Origin: Gp6-AA40 sp036802945
GTDB taxonomy: Bacteria > Acidobacteriota > Vicinamibacteria > Vicinamibacterales > UBA2999
Assembly (NCBI GenBank): GCA_036802945.1
Contig: DAIRVG010000012.1
Location: 6,760 to 70,759 of the forward strand
DNA length: 64,000 bases
Direction: 5' to 3'
How positions within the stretch are numbered: the first letter of the stretch is position 1; each line of letters starts with the position of its first letter. The position numbers and the translations under genes are program-made. Of this stretch, positions 1 through 7,279 are shown piece by piece. Below the pieces are notes generated by a model. The model ran no database searches, was not told where the DNA came from, and worked only from the letters and a program-made list of their open reading frames with translations.

Positions 1-9
1 CAATATGTG

Positions 10-549
10 TCAGTCCTTGGCCGAAGGCGAACGTGGCGCAAGGATTCGATAGAGAAAACTGTCCTGGCCGGTTCCGTCGGCTCTTGGCCCTGATCCCACA
101 CGAACCGCTCCTATTTTCTCCACGGCCCTCTGCGATCGCAAATTCTGTGACCCAATCACAAAAACAACGTTCTGTACGAATTTGAAGGCGTGCCGGAGCA
201 TGAGCTCCTTCATTTCCGCGTTATAGATGCCTCCCCAGCAGGACCTGGCCAGGAACGTCCAGCCGATTTCGATCTCGCTCTTTTCTCTGTCATATCCGTG
301 GAATCGCGACGAGCCGATGACGCGGCCGTCTTTGGCGTCAATGGCGATCAACGCTCCGCCCGACGCCAGAGCCTCGCTGAAGAATCCCTTGAACACCTCC
401 TCCTTGTAGCGGTCTCTGCTCGGATGCTGTTCCCAGATGAGCGGATCTGAAGCGACCGCGTAAAGGTCATCCCAGTCTTCCGGTCGAAGCGGTCTCAGTC
501 GAAGGAGCTCGCCCCTCAATATGGGTTGCCGATCAAAGACTTCGCTCAT
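10..549 (-). CDS. GNAT-family N-acetyltransferase (RimJ/RimL-like)
   Basis: Predicted acetyl-CoA-dependent N-acetyltransferase of about 179 residues, cytoplasmic, acceptor unknown. The RimJ/RimL-type pattern is visible: an early LRGELLRLRPLRPEDWDDL segment, a central GSSRFHGYD strand followed by EIEIGWTFL, and a late SQNLRSQRAVEKIGAVRVG segment, which is the usual acetyl-CoA-binding/AVEKIGA end of the fold. I chose the ATG at 549 because similarity begins a few residues later. An in-frame ATG at 648 would add 33 residues of low-complexity sequence and has no better ribosome site. It stands alone, and the 230 bases upstream contain nothing I recognise. Confidence 0.8.
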   Translation of the reverse strand: MSEVFDRQPILRGELLRLRPLRPEDWDDLYAVASDPLIWEQHPSRDRYKEEVFKGFFSEALASGGALIAIDAKDGRVIGSSRFHGYDREKSEIEIGWTFLARSCWGGIYNAEMKELMLRHAFKFVQNVVFVIGSQNLRSQRAVEKIGAVRVGSGPRADGTGQDSFLYRILAPRSPSAKD

Positions 550-831
550 ACCGGGGATGGCGTTACCAGACCCGCGTCGGTCGATCTGGCTGGTGGGCCC
601 TTTGGGATCGGGCGGGATGATGGCGCTCGTTGCGGTCGCCACCGGCATGCTCCACGAGGGGCCGTGCTCGATGTTCTCTCCGTGGCGTTGGCATTGGTCG
701 CGCTACGGAGGATCAGAGTCGCTGCGCCTCTCCAGATCCGCTTGGCGAAGTGTCAACATGCGGAAAGGCAAGCCGCGGAAAACCTCGAAGGCTCTTCGTG
801 AGTTCGGGGAATGAATGGTGAGCGGAACAAC

Positions 832-860
832 GAGACGCACGCGCGCCCTGCGTGCGTCTC
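832..860 (-). terminator. Hairpin downstream of the PEP-CTERM gene
   Basis: A perfect 11-bp inverted repeat (gagacgcacgc at 832-842, gcgtgcgtctc at 850-860) with a 7-base loop lies 18 bases after the stop of the PEP-CTERM gene. On the minus strand it is followed by a short, weak T-rich stretch (GTTGTT), so it is an imperfect intrinsic terminator candidate. Confidence 0.55.
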
Positions 861-878
861 CCAGGTTTCAGAAGGCGT

Positions 879-1436
879 CTAAGCCTTACGCCTCATCCGG
901 CGCAACCCCAAGCTGACCAGGCCGGTTCCGAGCAACAGCATCGTCGCTGGTTCTGGCACTGCTGTCGCATTCACGTCCAGCGACACAATCGACTGCTGGT
1001 TGAAAGCAAGTCCCTGCCAATTAACCCAGATGTGGTCAGCGTCAAACGTGATCCGGGAGAGGTCGAGTCCCCCCAGGTTGGTGGCGGCGTTGATAGTCAC
1101 CGAGCTAATCGCTGGGATTGTGCCGTTCACATCAAAAAATCGAAGTCCGTTAAAAGCAGTGGCCGTCCAAGTCGACGCCGAATTATAGGTGACGAAGATG
1201 TTGGTGTCCGACAAATCGATGTTCGTCCGCGGGTCGCCCACCGGAAAGTTAGAGACCTCGACTCCGGCGCCAACCAGAACATTGACGGAGTTCCCGTTAA
1301 ACACGGTATTGATATCCGGAAAACGGTAACTGACTTCAACCATTTGCCCCAGGAGTATCGGAGCGGCCTCCGCGTTTCGCGAGCCGAGAAAGGACAACAC
1401 GCAGAACGCGACGACAACCAACCGGCGAAACGTCAT
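879..1436 (-). CDS. PEP-CTERM sorting-domain secreted protein
   Basis: Secreted 185-residue protein of unknown surface role. Residues 1-24 are a signal peptide (MTFRRLVVVAFCVLSFLGSR, then an AEA site). The C-terminus is a textbook PEP-CTERM tripartite tail: VPEP, a hydrophobic helix ATMLLLGTGLVSLGL, and the basic end RRMRRKA. By family knowledge this tail is recognised and cleaved by an exosortase, usually linked to exopolysaccharide or floc formation. The middle is beta-rich, Asn/Thr-rich and has no enzymatic motif. A strong GGAGG site lies five bases before the ATG. No exosortase gene is in the window, so this is a dispersed substrate. A sigma-54-like site lies upstream. Confidence 0.88.
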   Translation of the reverse strand: MTFRRLVVVAFCVLSFLGSRNAEAAPILLGQMVEVSYRFPDINTVFNGNSVNVLVGAGVEVSNFPVGDPRTNIDLSDTNIFVTYNSASTWTATAFNGLRFFDVNGTIPAISSVTINAATNLGGLDLSRITFDADHIWVNWQGLAFNQQSIVSLDVNATAVPEPATMLLLGTGLVSLGLRRMRRKA

Positions 1437-1493
1437 AGGGCCTCCAGGCGCTCAAGTTTCGAAATAGAAAAATTGGCGAGAACAAGCCACATG

Positions 1494-1511
1494 TAGCAAG
1501 ATTCAGGCCCG
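1494..1511 (-). promoter_or_regulatory. Candidate sigma-54 (-24/-12) promoter for the PEP-CTERM gene
   Basis: The minus strand reads GGGCCTGAATCTTGCT. It has the invariant GG and GC separated by exactly 10 bases and a perfect TTGCW -12 element; the -24 element matches 4 of 7 positions of TGGCACG. Transcription would start about 50 bases before the ATG at 1436. RpoN control of PEP-CTERM genes has been reported in floc-forming bacteria, which makes the position suggestive; single matches of this quality also occur by chance. Confidence 0.4.
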
Positions 1512-1666
1512 CTGAGCGTCTCGGAAATCGTGCGAACACCTGCCCGAGGGCGTCGGAAGATTTCCTAGTAGATGACTTTGGTCGTCGCCCATGGCCACGC
1601 GGCAGAATTAGGCAGACTTAAGCAGACTTAATAGGGGAGCCCTGTCGCGTGCTAGCTTTTACCGCG

Positions 1667-2386
1667 TCAATGCAAAGAAGTGGCTTTCGGGACACCCAGG
1701 TACTGGGCCTTGATCTCTTCGTTGGCCCACAACGCGGCGGGATCCGATGAGTGAACGATGGTTCCTTTGCTCATCACGTGCACGACATCGGCAACGGTGA
1801 CGGCGAATGCGGCGTTCTGTTCCGCCAAGAGGACTGCGGTGCCCTCGCTCTTTAAGCGGCGAATCAAGCCGGCGACTTCGGCCACCATCTGCGGCGACAG
1901 GCCCTCGGTCGGCTCGTCCATGACGAGGAGAAGAGGATTGGCCACGAGCGCCCGCGCGACGGCGAGCATCTGCTGCTCGCCTCCGCTCAACTGGTTGCCG
2001 CGGTTTTTCCGACGTTCGCCGAGGCGAGGAAACACAGCGAACGCCTTGTCGAGATTCCACGAGTTGCCGGCTGCCGGCGGTCGAGCTGCGATCGCAAGGT
2101 TCTCGTCAACGGTCAGAGACGAAAAGATCCGGCGTCCCTGCGGGACCAGGCCGATCCGCAGCGCGGAGATCCGGTGCGGCGGCAGCCGCGTCGTCTCGAC
2201 GTCGTTGAACACGATGCGCCCGCTGCGCGCTGGCGTGAATCCGACAATCGACCGGCACAATGTCGTCTTGCCGACGCCGTTGCGGCCGAGGACCGCAGCC
2301 ACCGTGCCGCGATCGACACGCATCGTGACGCCCTGCAGGACGTGGCTATCGCCGTAGTACGTGTGGACGTCAGTGACGGAGAGCAC
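1667..2386 (-). CDS. livF: Branched-chain amino acid-type ABC transporter, ATPase LivF
   Basis: Second ATPase of a Liv/HAAT-type importer, about 239 residues, cytoplasmic, bound to the permease. Visible motifs: Walker A GRNGVGKTT, Q-loop region GLVPQGRRIF, ABC signature LSGGEQQ, Walker B LLLVMDEPTEGLSP, and the LivF-like start VTDVHTYYGDSHVLQGV. I place the start at the GTG at 2386 because LivF proteins begin just before this strand. In-frame GTGs at 2407 and 2413 are possible, and none has a good ribosome site. It is the last gene of the minus-strand order livH-livM-binding protein-livG-livF, separated from livG by about 120 bases that hold an inverted repeat. Confidence 0.9.
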   Translation of the reverse strand: MLSVTDVHTYYGDSHVLQGVTMRVDRGTVAAVLGRNGVGKTTLCRSIVGFTPARSGRIVFNDVETTRLPPHRISALRIGLVPQGRRIFSSLTVDENLAIAARPPAAGNSWNLDKAFAVFPRLGERRKNRGNQLSGGEQQMLAVARALVANPLLLVMDEPTEGLSPQMVAEVAGLIRRLKSEGTAVLLAEQNAAFAVTVADVVHVMSKGTIVHSSDPAALWANEEIKAQYLGVPKATSLH

Positions 2387-2418
2387 GGCTATGACGCGCA
2401 GCCTCACGATCACGGGCT

Positions 2419-2474
2419 ACAGAGTCACAGCGACACAGAGGAATTTTGATCTCTGTGACTCTGTGTCTCTGTGG
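2419..2474. repeat. Intergenic inverted repeat of the 'cacagagtcacagagg' type
   Basis: Left arm 2419-2440 (acagagtcacagcgacacag...) and right arm 2451-2474 (ctctgtgactctgtgtctct...) are imperfect inverted copies that could fold into a long stem between livG and livF. A fragment of a second family (cttcgtgatcttcgtggtt) follows at about 2489-2508. Related elements occur at 6363-6458, 7147-7221 and 31736-31806. Confidence 0.7.
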
Positions 2475-2506
2475 CTTGTGTCGGAATTCTTCGTGATCTT
2501 CGTGGT

Positions 2507-3265
2507 TCATTTCGCCTTCGTCCCTAGATAGATCTCTTGCACAGCGGGGTTCGCGCTGATGTCGTCCTTGCGCCCCTGCGCGAGCACCTGTCCCTGCGCA
2601 AGCACGGTCACGTTCTCCGCGAAGGCGAACGCCATGTCCATGTCGTGCTCGATCAGGAGCACCGCAGTCGACGGATCGAGTCTGGCCAGGAGCGCGTGCA
2701 TCGACTGGCTCTCTGCCGGAGAGAGTCCCGCCATCGGCTCGTCGAGCAACAGGACGCGAGGGTGCCCGGCCATGGACAGCGTCACCTCGAGCTTCCGCTG
2801 ATCCCCATGGGACAGATTGCGTGCGTACTCATGGCGCAGCGGCATCAATCCGAAGTTGCCGAGCATCGTGTCGGCGCGCGCCACGAGATCCCGCGACGAC
2901 ATCAGCGGGCGAAGCATGCTGAACTTTGCCGGGTCGAGTGCCTCGCAGGCCAGGAGTACATTCTCGAGGACCGTGAGATTCGAAAACAGCCGCGTGATCT
3001 GAAAGGTCCTCGCAATGCCGCGTGCCGCGCGCTGATGGGGCGCCAGGCGTGTCACGTCTTCGCCGAACAGGATGATTCGCCCTTCCGTCGCGGGAACCTC
3101 ACCGCTAATCAGGTTGAACAGCGTTGTCTTGCCGGCGCCGTTGGGGCCAATTACCGCGTGACGCTCGCCCGGGCGAATAGACAGGTTCACTCCATCGACC
3201 GCCTTCAAGCCACCGAAGACCCTCGAGACGTTCTCCAGCGCCAGGCAGGGGGACGAAGCATTCAT
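2507..3265 (-). CDS. livG: Branched-chain amino acid-type ABC transporter, ATPase LivG
   Basis: First ATPase of the Liv-type importer, 252 residues. Motifs: Walker A GPNGAGKTT, the LivG-specific GIARTFQITRLF segment with NVLLA after it, signature LSHGDQRKLEV (LSxGxxR form typical of LivG), Walker B VLLLDEPMAGLSP and switch histidine IEHDMD. The start at 3265 (ATG) overlaps the stop of the upstream binding-protein gene in an ATGA, so the two are translationally coupled. A longer reading frame continues upstream to 3535, but that part is only the other frame of the binding-protein gene. Confidence 0.93.
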   Translation of the reverse strand: MNASSPCLALENVSRVFGGLKAVDGVNLSIRPGERHAVIGPNGAGKTTLFNLISGEVPATEGRIILFGEDVTRLAPHQRAARGIARTFQITRLFSNLTVLENVLLACEALDPAKFSMLRPLMSSRDLVARADTMLGNFGLMPLRHEYARNLSHGDQRKLEVTLSMAGHPRVLLLDEPMAGLSPAESQSMHALLARLDPSTAVLLIEHDMDMAFAFAENVTVLAQGQVLAQGRKDDISANPAVQEIYLGTKAK

Positions 3266-4509
3266 CGCGCGTACAACGGCTGCTTCAGATAGTCGGTGGG
3301 GTTGTACTTCCAGAACTGCGAGACATTCGGGAACGTGTCGATGACCACATTCTGCAGCTCGCCGTTGAGCCGTTGAACCTTGCGTATGTAGACGTTCTGG
3401 ATCGGGCTGCCGTACTCGTCGAGCGATACCGGCCCGCGCGGCGCGTCGGTCACCCGCGCCTTCCGCAGCGCATCGAGCAGCGCCTCGTGATTCTCGACGC
3501 GCCCGTGCAGCGCCTCGATGGCCGCCACGAGCCATTTACCGCCCGTGTACATGCTCTCCGAGTAGTAGCTGGGCACCTTGTTGAAACGAGCCCGGTACGC
3601 AGCGGCGAACTTCCTGTTCGCCGGATTGTCCAGCGCAGCGCTGTAGTGGAGCGCCGTGACGGCGCCGATGGCTTCGTCCCCCATGAACGGCAGCGCGTGC
3701 TCGTCGGTTGACGTGCCGCCGCCAATGAGCGGCACACGCCCCTTGAGGCCGAACTCCTCGTACTGCCGCATGAACTGCAGCGCGGCACGGCCGAGAACCA
3801 ACGTGTAGACCGCGTCGACATCGCGCGGCACCTGCGCGAGGTACGGGGCGAAGTCGTGGACCGAGACCGGCGCCCAGAGCTCCTTCGTAATGCGTCCGCC
3901 CTGCTCCTCGAACGTCCGCTTGAAGCCACCGACCGATTCCCAGCCGAATCCGTAGTCAAGCGCGATCGTGGCGACCGTGCGAAGCCCCAGAGTCTTGTAC
4001 GCGTACTCGCCGAACGCATGATTGGGCTGGCTGGCCGTCCAGCCGGTCCGCACGATCCATTTCGAGCGGCGGCGCTGCGTGAGGTCGTCGGCCGATGAGA
4101 CGGGATAGATCATCGGGATCCGCGCCGACTCGATGTACGGCGCAAGCGCGTAGCCGGTGGACGTCAGCAGCGTCCCCGCCATCACGTCGACCTGGTCACG
4201 CTCGACCAGCTTTCGCGCCTTGGTCAGCCCGACGGCCGGAATCGCCTCATCGTCCTCGATGATCAGCTGGAGCTGGCGTCCGCCCGCTTTGTAGCCGATC
4301 TCGTCGAGATACAGTTGGAACCCGTTGAGGATGTCGCGCCCGTTCTGGACGTATGCGCCGGAGAGCGGCACCATGAAGCCGATCTTGATCGGGCCCGCAG
4401 GTGTCTGCGCGGTGACGATCGCCGCCGCGGCGGCAAGCAGGCTGGCGAGGACCACCATGGTCCGGCTGAAGCCGGACACTACCGATGCTAGGCGACGGAT
4501 GACGATCAT
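3262..4509 (-). CDS. Periplasmic ligand-binding protein of a Liv-type ABC importer
   Basis: Type-I periplasmic binding protein (LivJ/LivK/Peripla_BP_6), 415 residues, delivering an unknown small molecule to LivHMGF. After a signal peptide (cleavage near IVTAQ, residue about 35) come IKIGFMVPLSGAY, the GRDILNGFQLYLDEIGY lobe, and SSADDLTQRRRSKWIVRTG, a typical ligand-lobe hinge. The ATG at 4509 overlaps the livM stop by four bases (ATGA). The signal-peptide region encodes SVVSGFSRT, which is the translation of an 18-bp palindromic repeat (4460-4477); the repeat has thus been built into the leader. Cargo cannot be read from sequence; the family also carries amides, aromatic acids and urea. Confidence 0.9.
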   Translation of the reverse strand: MIVIRRLASVVSGFSRTMVVLASLLAAAAAIVTAQTPAGPIKIGFMVPLSGAYVQNGRDILNGFQLYLDEIGYKAGGRQLQLIIEDDEAIPAVGLTKARKLVERDQVDVMAGTLLTSTGYALAPYIESARIPMIYPVSSADDLTQRRRSKWIVRTGWTASQPNHAFGEYAYKTLGLRTVATIALDYGFGWESVGGFKRTFEEQGGRITKELWAPVSVHDFAPYLAQVPRDVDAVYTLVLGRAALQFMRQYEEFGLKGRVPLIGGGTSTDEHALPFMGDEAIGAVTALHYSAALDNPANRKFAAAYRARFNKVPSYYSESMYTGGKWLVAAIEALHGRVENHEALLDALRKARVTDAPRGPVSLDEYGSPIQNVYIRKVQRLNGELQNVVIDTFPNVSQFWKYNPTDYLKQPLYAR

Positions 4510-4535
4510 CGCGTCGCGTCCGGCTGCGGCCGGAC
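4460..4535. repeat. Two copies of an 18-bp GTCCGGCT palindrome at the livM/binding-protein junction
   Basis: gtccggctgaagccggac at 4460-4477 lies inside the binding-protein leader; gtccggctgcggccggac at 4518-4535 encodes part of the last residues of LivM. A third copy, gtccggctagagccggac, is intergenic at 37555-37572. Both coding copies stay in frame. They read as palindromic mini-elements that have been absorbed into gene ends. Confidence 0.75.
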
Positions 4536-5474
4536 CCCTCCGAATCTGAGGTTCCAGAATCCCTGCGGCGCGACGAGGATCGTGGCGATGTAGACGATGC
4601 CGAGGATCATCAGCCACCGCTGCGTGTACGCGCTCACGACGTTCTTCAACAGGACGATTGCACCCGCGCCGAAGACAGGACCCGCGAGCGTGCCCGGTCC
4701 GCCGAGCGTCACCATCAGAAACAGTTCAGACGAGGCGGTGAGATCGAGGTAGGTCGGGCTCACGAACCCGTTGTAATACGCCCACACGATGCCCGCGACG
4801 CTCGCGAAAAAACCGGCGATGACGTAGCTCAGATAGCAATGCAGCCAGGTATTGAAGCCGAGCGCGCGCATCCGCGGTTCGTTTTCGCGTATGCCTCTCA
4901 GCGTGTACCCGAACGGCGAGCTGACAAGGAGGCCGAGCGCCAGGCTGCAGACGCCGAAGACGATCACGGCAACGTAGTAGAACGGGATCGGTCCAGTGGC
5001 CGGAAGCCCGACCTGCGCCTCGAGACGCGGAATGCCGGAGATGCCGTTGTCGCCGCCCGTCATCGGAATCCAGCGGTAGCTCACGCCCCAGAGCACCATG
5101 CCAATGGCCAGCGTGATCATCAGGAAATACACCTGCCGTACGTGCGAGACGAGCAGCCCGAGCACAGCACTGAGCAGCGTGCCGACGAGGAGAGCGCTCA
5201 CCACGCACGTGAACAGGCCCGCCTGATACCTGGTGGACAGCACGGCGACGGCGTACGCGGCGACCCCGAAGATTCCCGCGTGGCCAAGCGACGGCAGGCC
5301 CGTGTATCCAAGCAGGATGTCGAGGCTCATCGCAAGGATTGCGAAGATGAGCATCTGCGTCATCAGCCCGACCCAGTAGGACGTCAGGAATGGAGGCAGC
5401 ACGACCAGTAGGATCGCGGCAAGGGCGAAGAACGATCGGCGGACGTGAACGTCCGCCCCGCTAAACCTTTCCAT
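4506..5474 (-). CDS. livM: Branched-chain amino acid-type ABC transporter permease LivM
   Basis: Inner-membrane permease, 322 residues, with about eight to ten hydrophobic segments. Family marks: SLDILLGYTGLPSLGHAGIFGVAAY near residues 50-75 (the LivM GxxSLGHAxFxGxGAY motif), the cytoplasmic loop SPFGYTLRGIRENEPRMRALGFN (EAA-like coupling loop) near residue 190, and GGPGTLAGPVFGAG near residue 255. It overlaps livH by 14 bases and the binding-protein gene by 4, so the genes form one operon. Its last residues (GGVRPQPDATR) are encoded by a copy of the palindromic repeat. Confidence 0.92.
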   Translation of the reverse strand: MERFSGADVHVRRSFFALAAILLVVLPPFLTSYWVGLMTQMLIFAILAMSLDILLGYTGLPSLGHAGIFGVAAYAVAVLSTRYQAGLFTCVVSALLVGTLLSAVLGLLVSHVRQVYFLMITLAIGMVLWGVSYRWIPMTGGDNGISGIPRLEAQVGLPATGPIPFYYVAVIVFGVCSLALGLLVSSPFGYTLRGIRENEPRMRALGFNTWLHCYLSYVIAGFFASVAGIVWAYYNGFVSPTYLDLTASSELFLMVTLGGPGTLAGPVFGAGAIVLLKNVVSAYTQRWLMILGIVYIATILVAPQGFWNLRFGGVRPQPDATR

Positions 5475-6315
5475 ACAGTCCCGTCGGCTTCAGCGCGAGG
5501 ACGATGATCATCGGCGCGAACAGCGTGAAGTACGACAGTTCCGGCACCAGCGCCTTGCCGAAGTTGTCGATCATCCCGACGACCACGCTTCCCACGAGCG
5601 CGCCCTGCAGGCTTCCCATTCCGCCGATGATCACGACGACGAGCGCCAGCGGAAGCAGATCGAAATCCATGCCTGGATAGCCACCCAGAATGGGGCCGCC
5701 CATCACGCCGCCGAATGCGGCAAGTCCTGCACCCGCGGCAAACACGAGACCCGACAGCAGGGCCACATTGATGCCGGTGGCGCCCGCCATCTCGGGGTCG
5801 TCGACCGCCGCGCGCAGCCGTGCGCCAATCAGCGTCTTTTCATTGACGAGCCAGAGCAACACCGCGACAACCGCCGCAATGACGATGACGAACAGGCGGT
5901 AGATCGGAAACACGACACCGCCGGCGTCCATCGATCCGCGCAGCGCTGCAGGATACGGGAGCGTGAACGCATCGCCCCCCCAGATCATGAACGCCCCGTC
6001 GCGGAAGAGGAGCGCGAACCCCATGGTCATCATCATCTGCGCCAGCGGCTGTGCGCCGAAGCGGCGGAGGAAGACGCGCTGCACGACGTAGCCGACGGCC
6101 CCGACTATGACGATGGCCGCGAGCGTGCCGAGAAACAGGCTCTGCGTGCGCGTGATGACCGTCCACGCGACATAGACGCCAAGCATGTAAAAGGAGCCGT
6201 GCGCGATGTTGACGGTTCTCATCACGCCGAAGACCAGCGTCAGCCCGCTGGCGATCAGGAACAGCAGCGCCGCGGAGAAGAGGCCGTTCAGCGTCTGCGT
6301 GATGAAGTAGATCAT
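5461..6315 (-). CDS. livH: Branched-chain amino acid-type ABC transporter permease LivH
   Basis: First gene of the importer operon, 284 residues, inner membrane, about eight helices. Diagnostic stretches: SGLTLVFGVMRTVNIAHGSFYMLGVY near residues 23-48 (LivH GLxLIFGVMxVINFAHGexxMLGAY), the coupling loop NEKTLIGARLRAAVDDPEMAGATGIN near residue 160, and VVVIIGGMGSLQGALVGSVVVG near residue 228. It pairs with LivM as the heterodimeric channel. The ATG at 6315 is the only sensible start. Confidence 0.92.
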   Translation of the reverse strand: MIYFITQTLNGLFSAALLFLIASGLTLVFGVMRTVNIAHGSFYMLGVYVAWTVITRTQSLFLGTLAAIVIVGAVGYVVQRVFLRRFGAQPLAQMMMTMGFALLFRDGAFMIWGGDAFTLPYPAALRGSMDAGGVVFPIYRLFVIVIAAVVAVLLWLVNEKTLIGARLRAAVDDPEMAGATGINVALLSGLVFAAGAGLAAFGGVMGGPILGGYPGMDFDLLPLALVVVIIGGMGSLQGALVGSVVVGMIDNFGKALVPELSYFTLFAPMIIVLALKPTGLYGKV

Positions 6316-6362
6316 CTGAGGAAGGACTGCAGACCAGCCGTCAAGGGCACAAAGACGTACTC

Positions 6363-6458
6363 AACCACAAAGGACACAAAGATCACGAAGCATAGAACAC
6401 AAAGTTAAGGAAATTGCTTCGTGTTTACCTTCGTGTCCTTCGTGACCTTCGTGGTTAA
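6363..6458. repeat. Intergenic inverted repeat of the 'accacgaaggacacgaag' type
   Basis: Left arm 6363-6390 (aaccacaaaggacacaaaga...) and right arm 6417-6458 (cttcgtgtccttcgtgacct...) form a long imperfect hairpin between livH and the GlcG-like gene. The arms themselves are made of a degenerate 9-10-base tandem motif (cttcgtgac/cttcgtgtc). Confidence 0.75.
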
Positions 6459-6471
6459 CCCTGTCTTCGTG

Positions 6472-7128
6472 CTACTGGGGCTGTCCGCCGCGGCCGCCGC
6501 GGCCGCCGCCTGCACCCGGAGCCGCACCAGCTGCCGGTGGATTCGGCACGGGCAGCGGGGGCTGCGGGCCGAGTACCTTCGTGAGCGCGGTGTAGGCGCA
6601 CATCTCATCCATGTTGCCGCCGCCGACGCCGATGGCGCCAATCAACTGCTTCTCAACGACGATCGGCAGGCCGCCGCCGACGAAGTAGTACGACAGGCCC
6701 TGCGCTTTGCCGAGATCCATGCGAATCGCGCGCCCATCGAGCGTCGGGAAGCGCGACGCAACGACGCTCGACGGCGTGCGCGCGTACAGCGCTGTCTGAG
6801 CCTTCATCAGCCCTGTCTCCGCGCCGATCGGGAACACGCCGTCCATGACGTGCGCATCGACGATGTCGCCCGTTGGGGCAAGGACGAAGATGCCGTACGT
6901 CCCCGGGCCGTTCGGCTGGGTGCGCGCGAACTCGAGGCACGCGTCGACGAGCTGACGCGCGACGGTCGAGTTGATCTGCATCTTCATCAGCGTGCGTCCC
7001 GCGACCTCGTCCGAGACGACCGCCTTTGCGAGGGGCATGGCCGCCTGCGCGTGCACGGTCGTCGCCATCGTGACCGCCGCCACGATCGCGAGCACTCCTG
7101 TCCCGACGAACCTCAGTGTCTTGCTCAT
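6472..7128 (-). CDS. Exported GlcG/HbpS-family (haem-degrading) domain protein
   Basis: 218-residue protein with a signal peptide (MSKTLRFVGTGVLAIVAAVT, cleavage near VHAQ). The body is the GlcG/HbpS fold (DUF336): ARQLVDACLEFAR, GIFVLAPTGDIVDAHVMDGVFPIGAETGLMKAQTAL, SYYFVGGGLPIV and IGAIGVGGGNMDEMCAYTAL. Members bind haem or cobalamin or act in glycolate metabolism; the substrate here is unknown. The C-terminal 30 residues are Pro/Gly/Ala-rich (GAGGGRGGRGGQPQ), a disordered tail. The ATG at 7128 is preceded by AGGAG at good spacing, whereas the upstream ATG at 7173 falls in the intergenic repeat. Confidence 0.85.
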   Translation of the reverse strand: MSKTLRFVGTGVLAIVAAVTMATTVHAQAAMPLAKAVVSDEVAGRTLMKMQINSTVARQLVDACLEFARTQPNGPGTYGIFVLAPTGDIVDAHVMDGVFPIGAETGLMKAQTALYARTPSSVVASRFPTLDGRAIRMDLGKAQGLSYYFVGGGLPIVVEKQLIGAIGVGGGNMDEMCAYTALTKVLGPQPPLPVPNPPAAGAAPGAGGGRGGRGGQPQ

Positions 7129-7146
7129 GTTCCTGCTCCTCACGTA

Positions 7147-7279
7147 ATTAACCACGAAGGTCACGATGGACACGAAGGCCCATTATGCTTCGTGACCTTC
7201 GCGGACTTCGTGGTTGATTAATCTCGAATCCCGAATCCCGAATCCCGAATCCCCAATCCCGAGTCCCGAGTCCCGAATC
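7147..7279. repeat. Inverted 'cttcgtgac' repeat followed by a tandem 'cccgaat' heptamer array
   Basis: 7147-7178 and 7187-7221 form an inverted pair of the cttcgtgac family. They are followed at 7223-7279 by a tandem heptamer run (tcccgaa/tcccgag). The heptamer run supplies the stop codon of the adjacent alcohol dehydrogenase gene (TGA at 7278-7280). Confidence 0.75.

Noticed and set aside
3266..3535. N-terminal extension of livG by about 90 codons
   Set aside because: The extension is Arg/Ala-rich with no similarity and lies inside the binding-protein gene; the ATGA overlap at 3262-3265 gives the real start.
4839..5411. Long plus-strand frame opposite livM
   Set aside because: A composition shadow of a high-GC gene: rich in Arg/His/Glu, no motif; livM on the other strand is clear.
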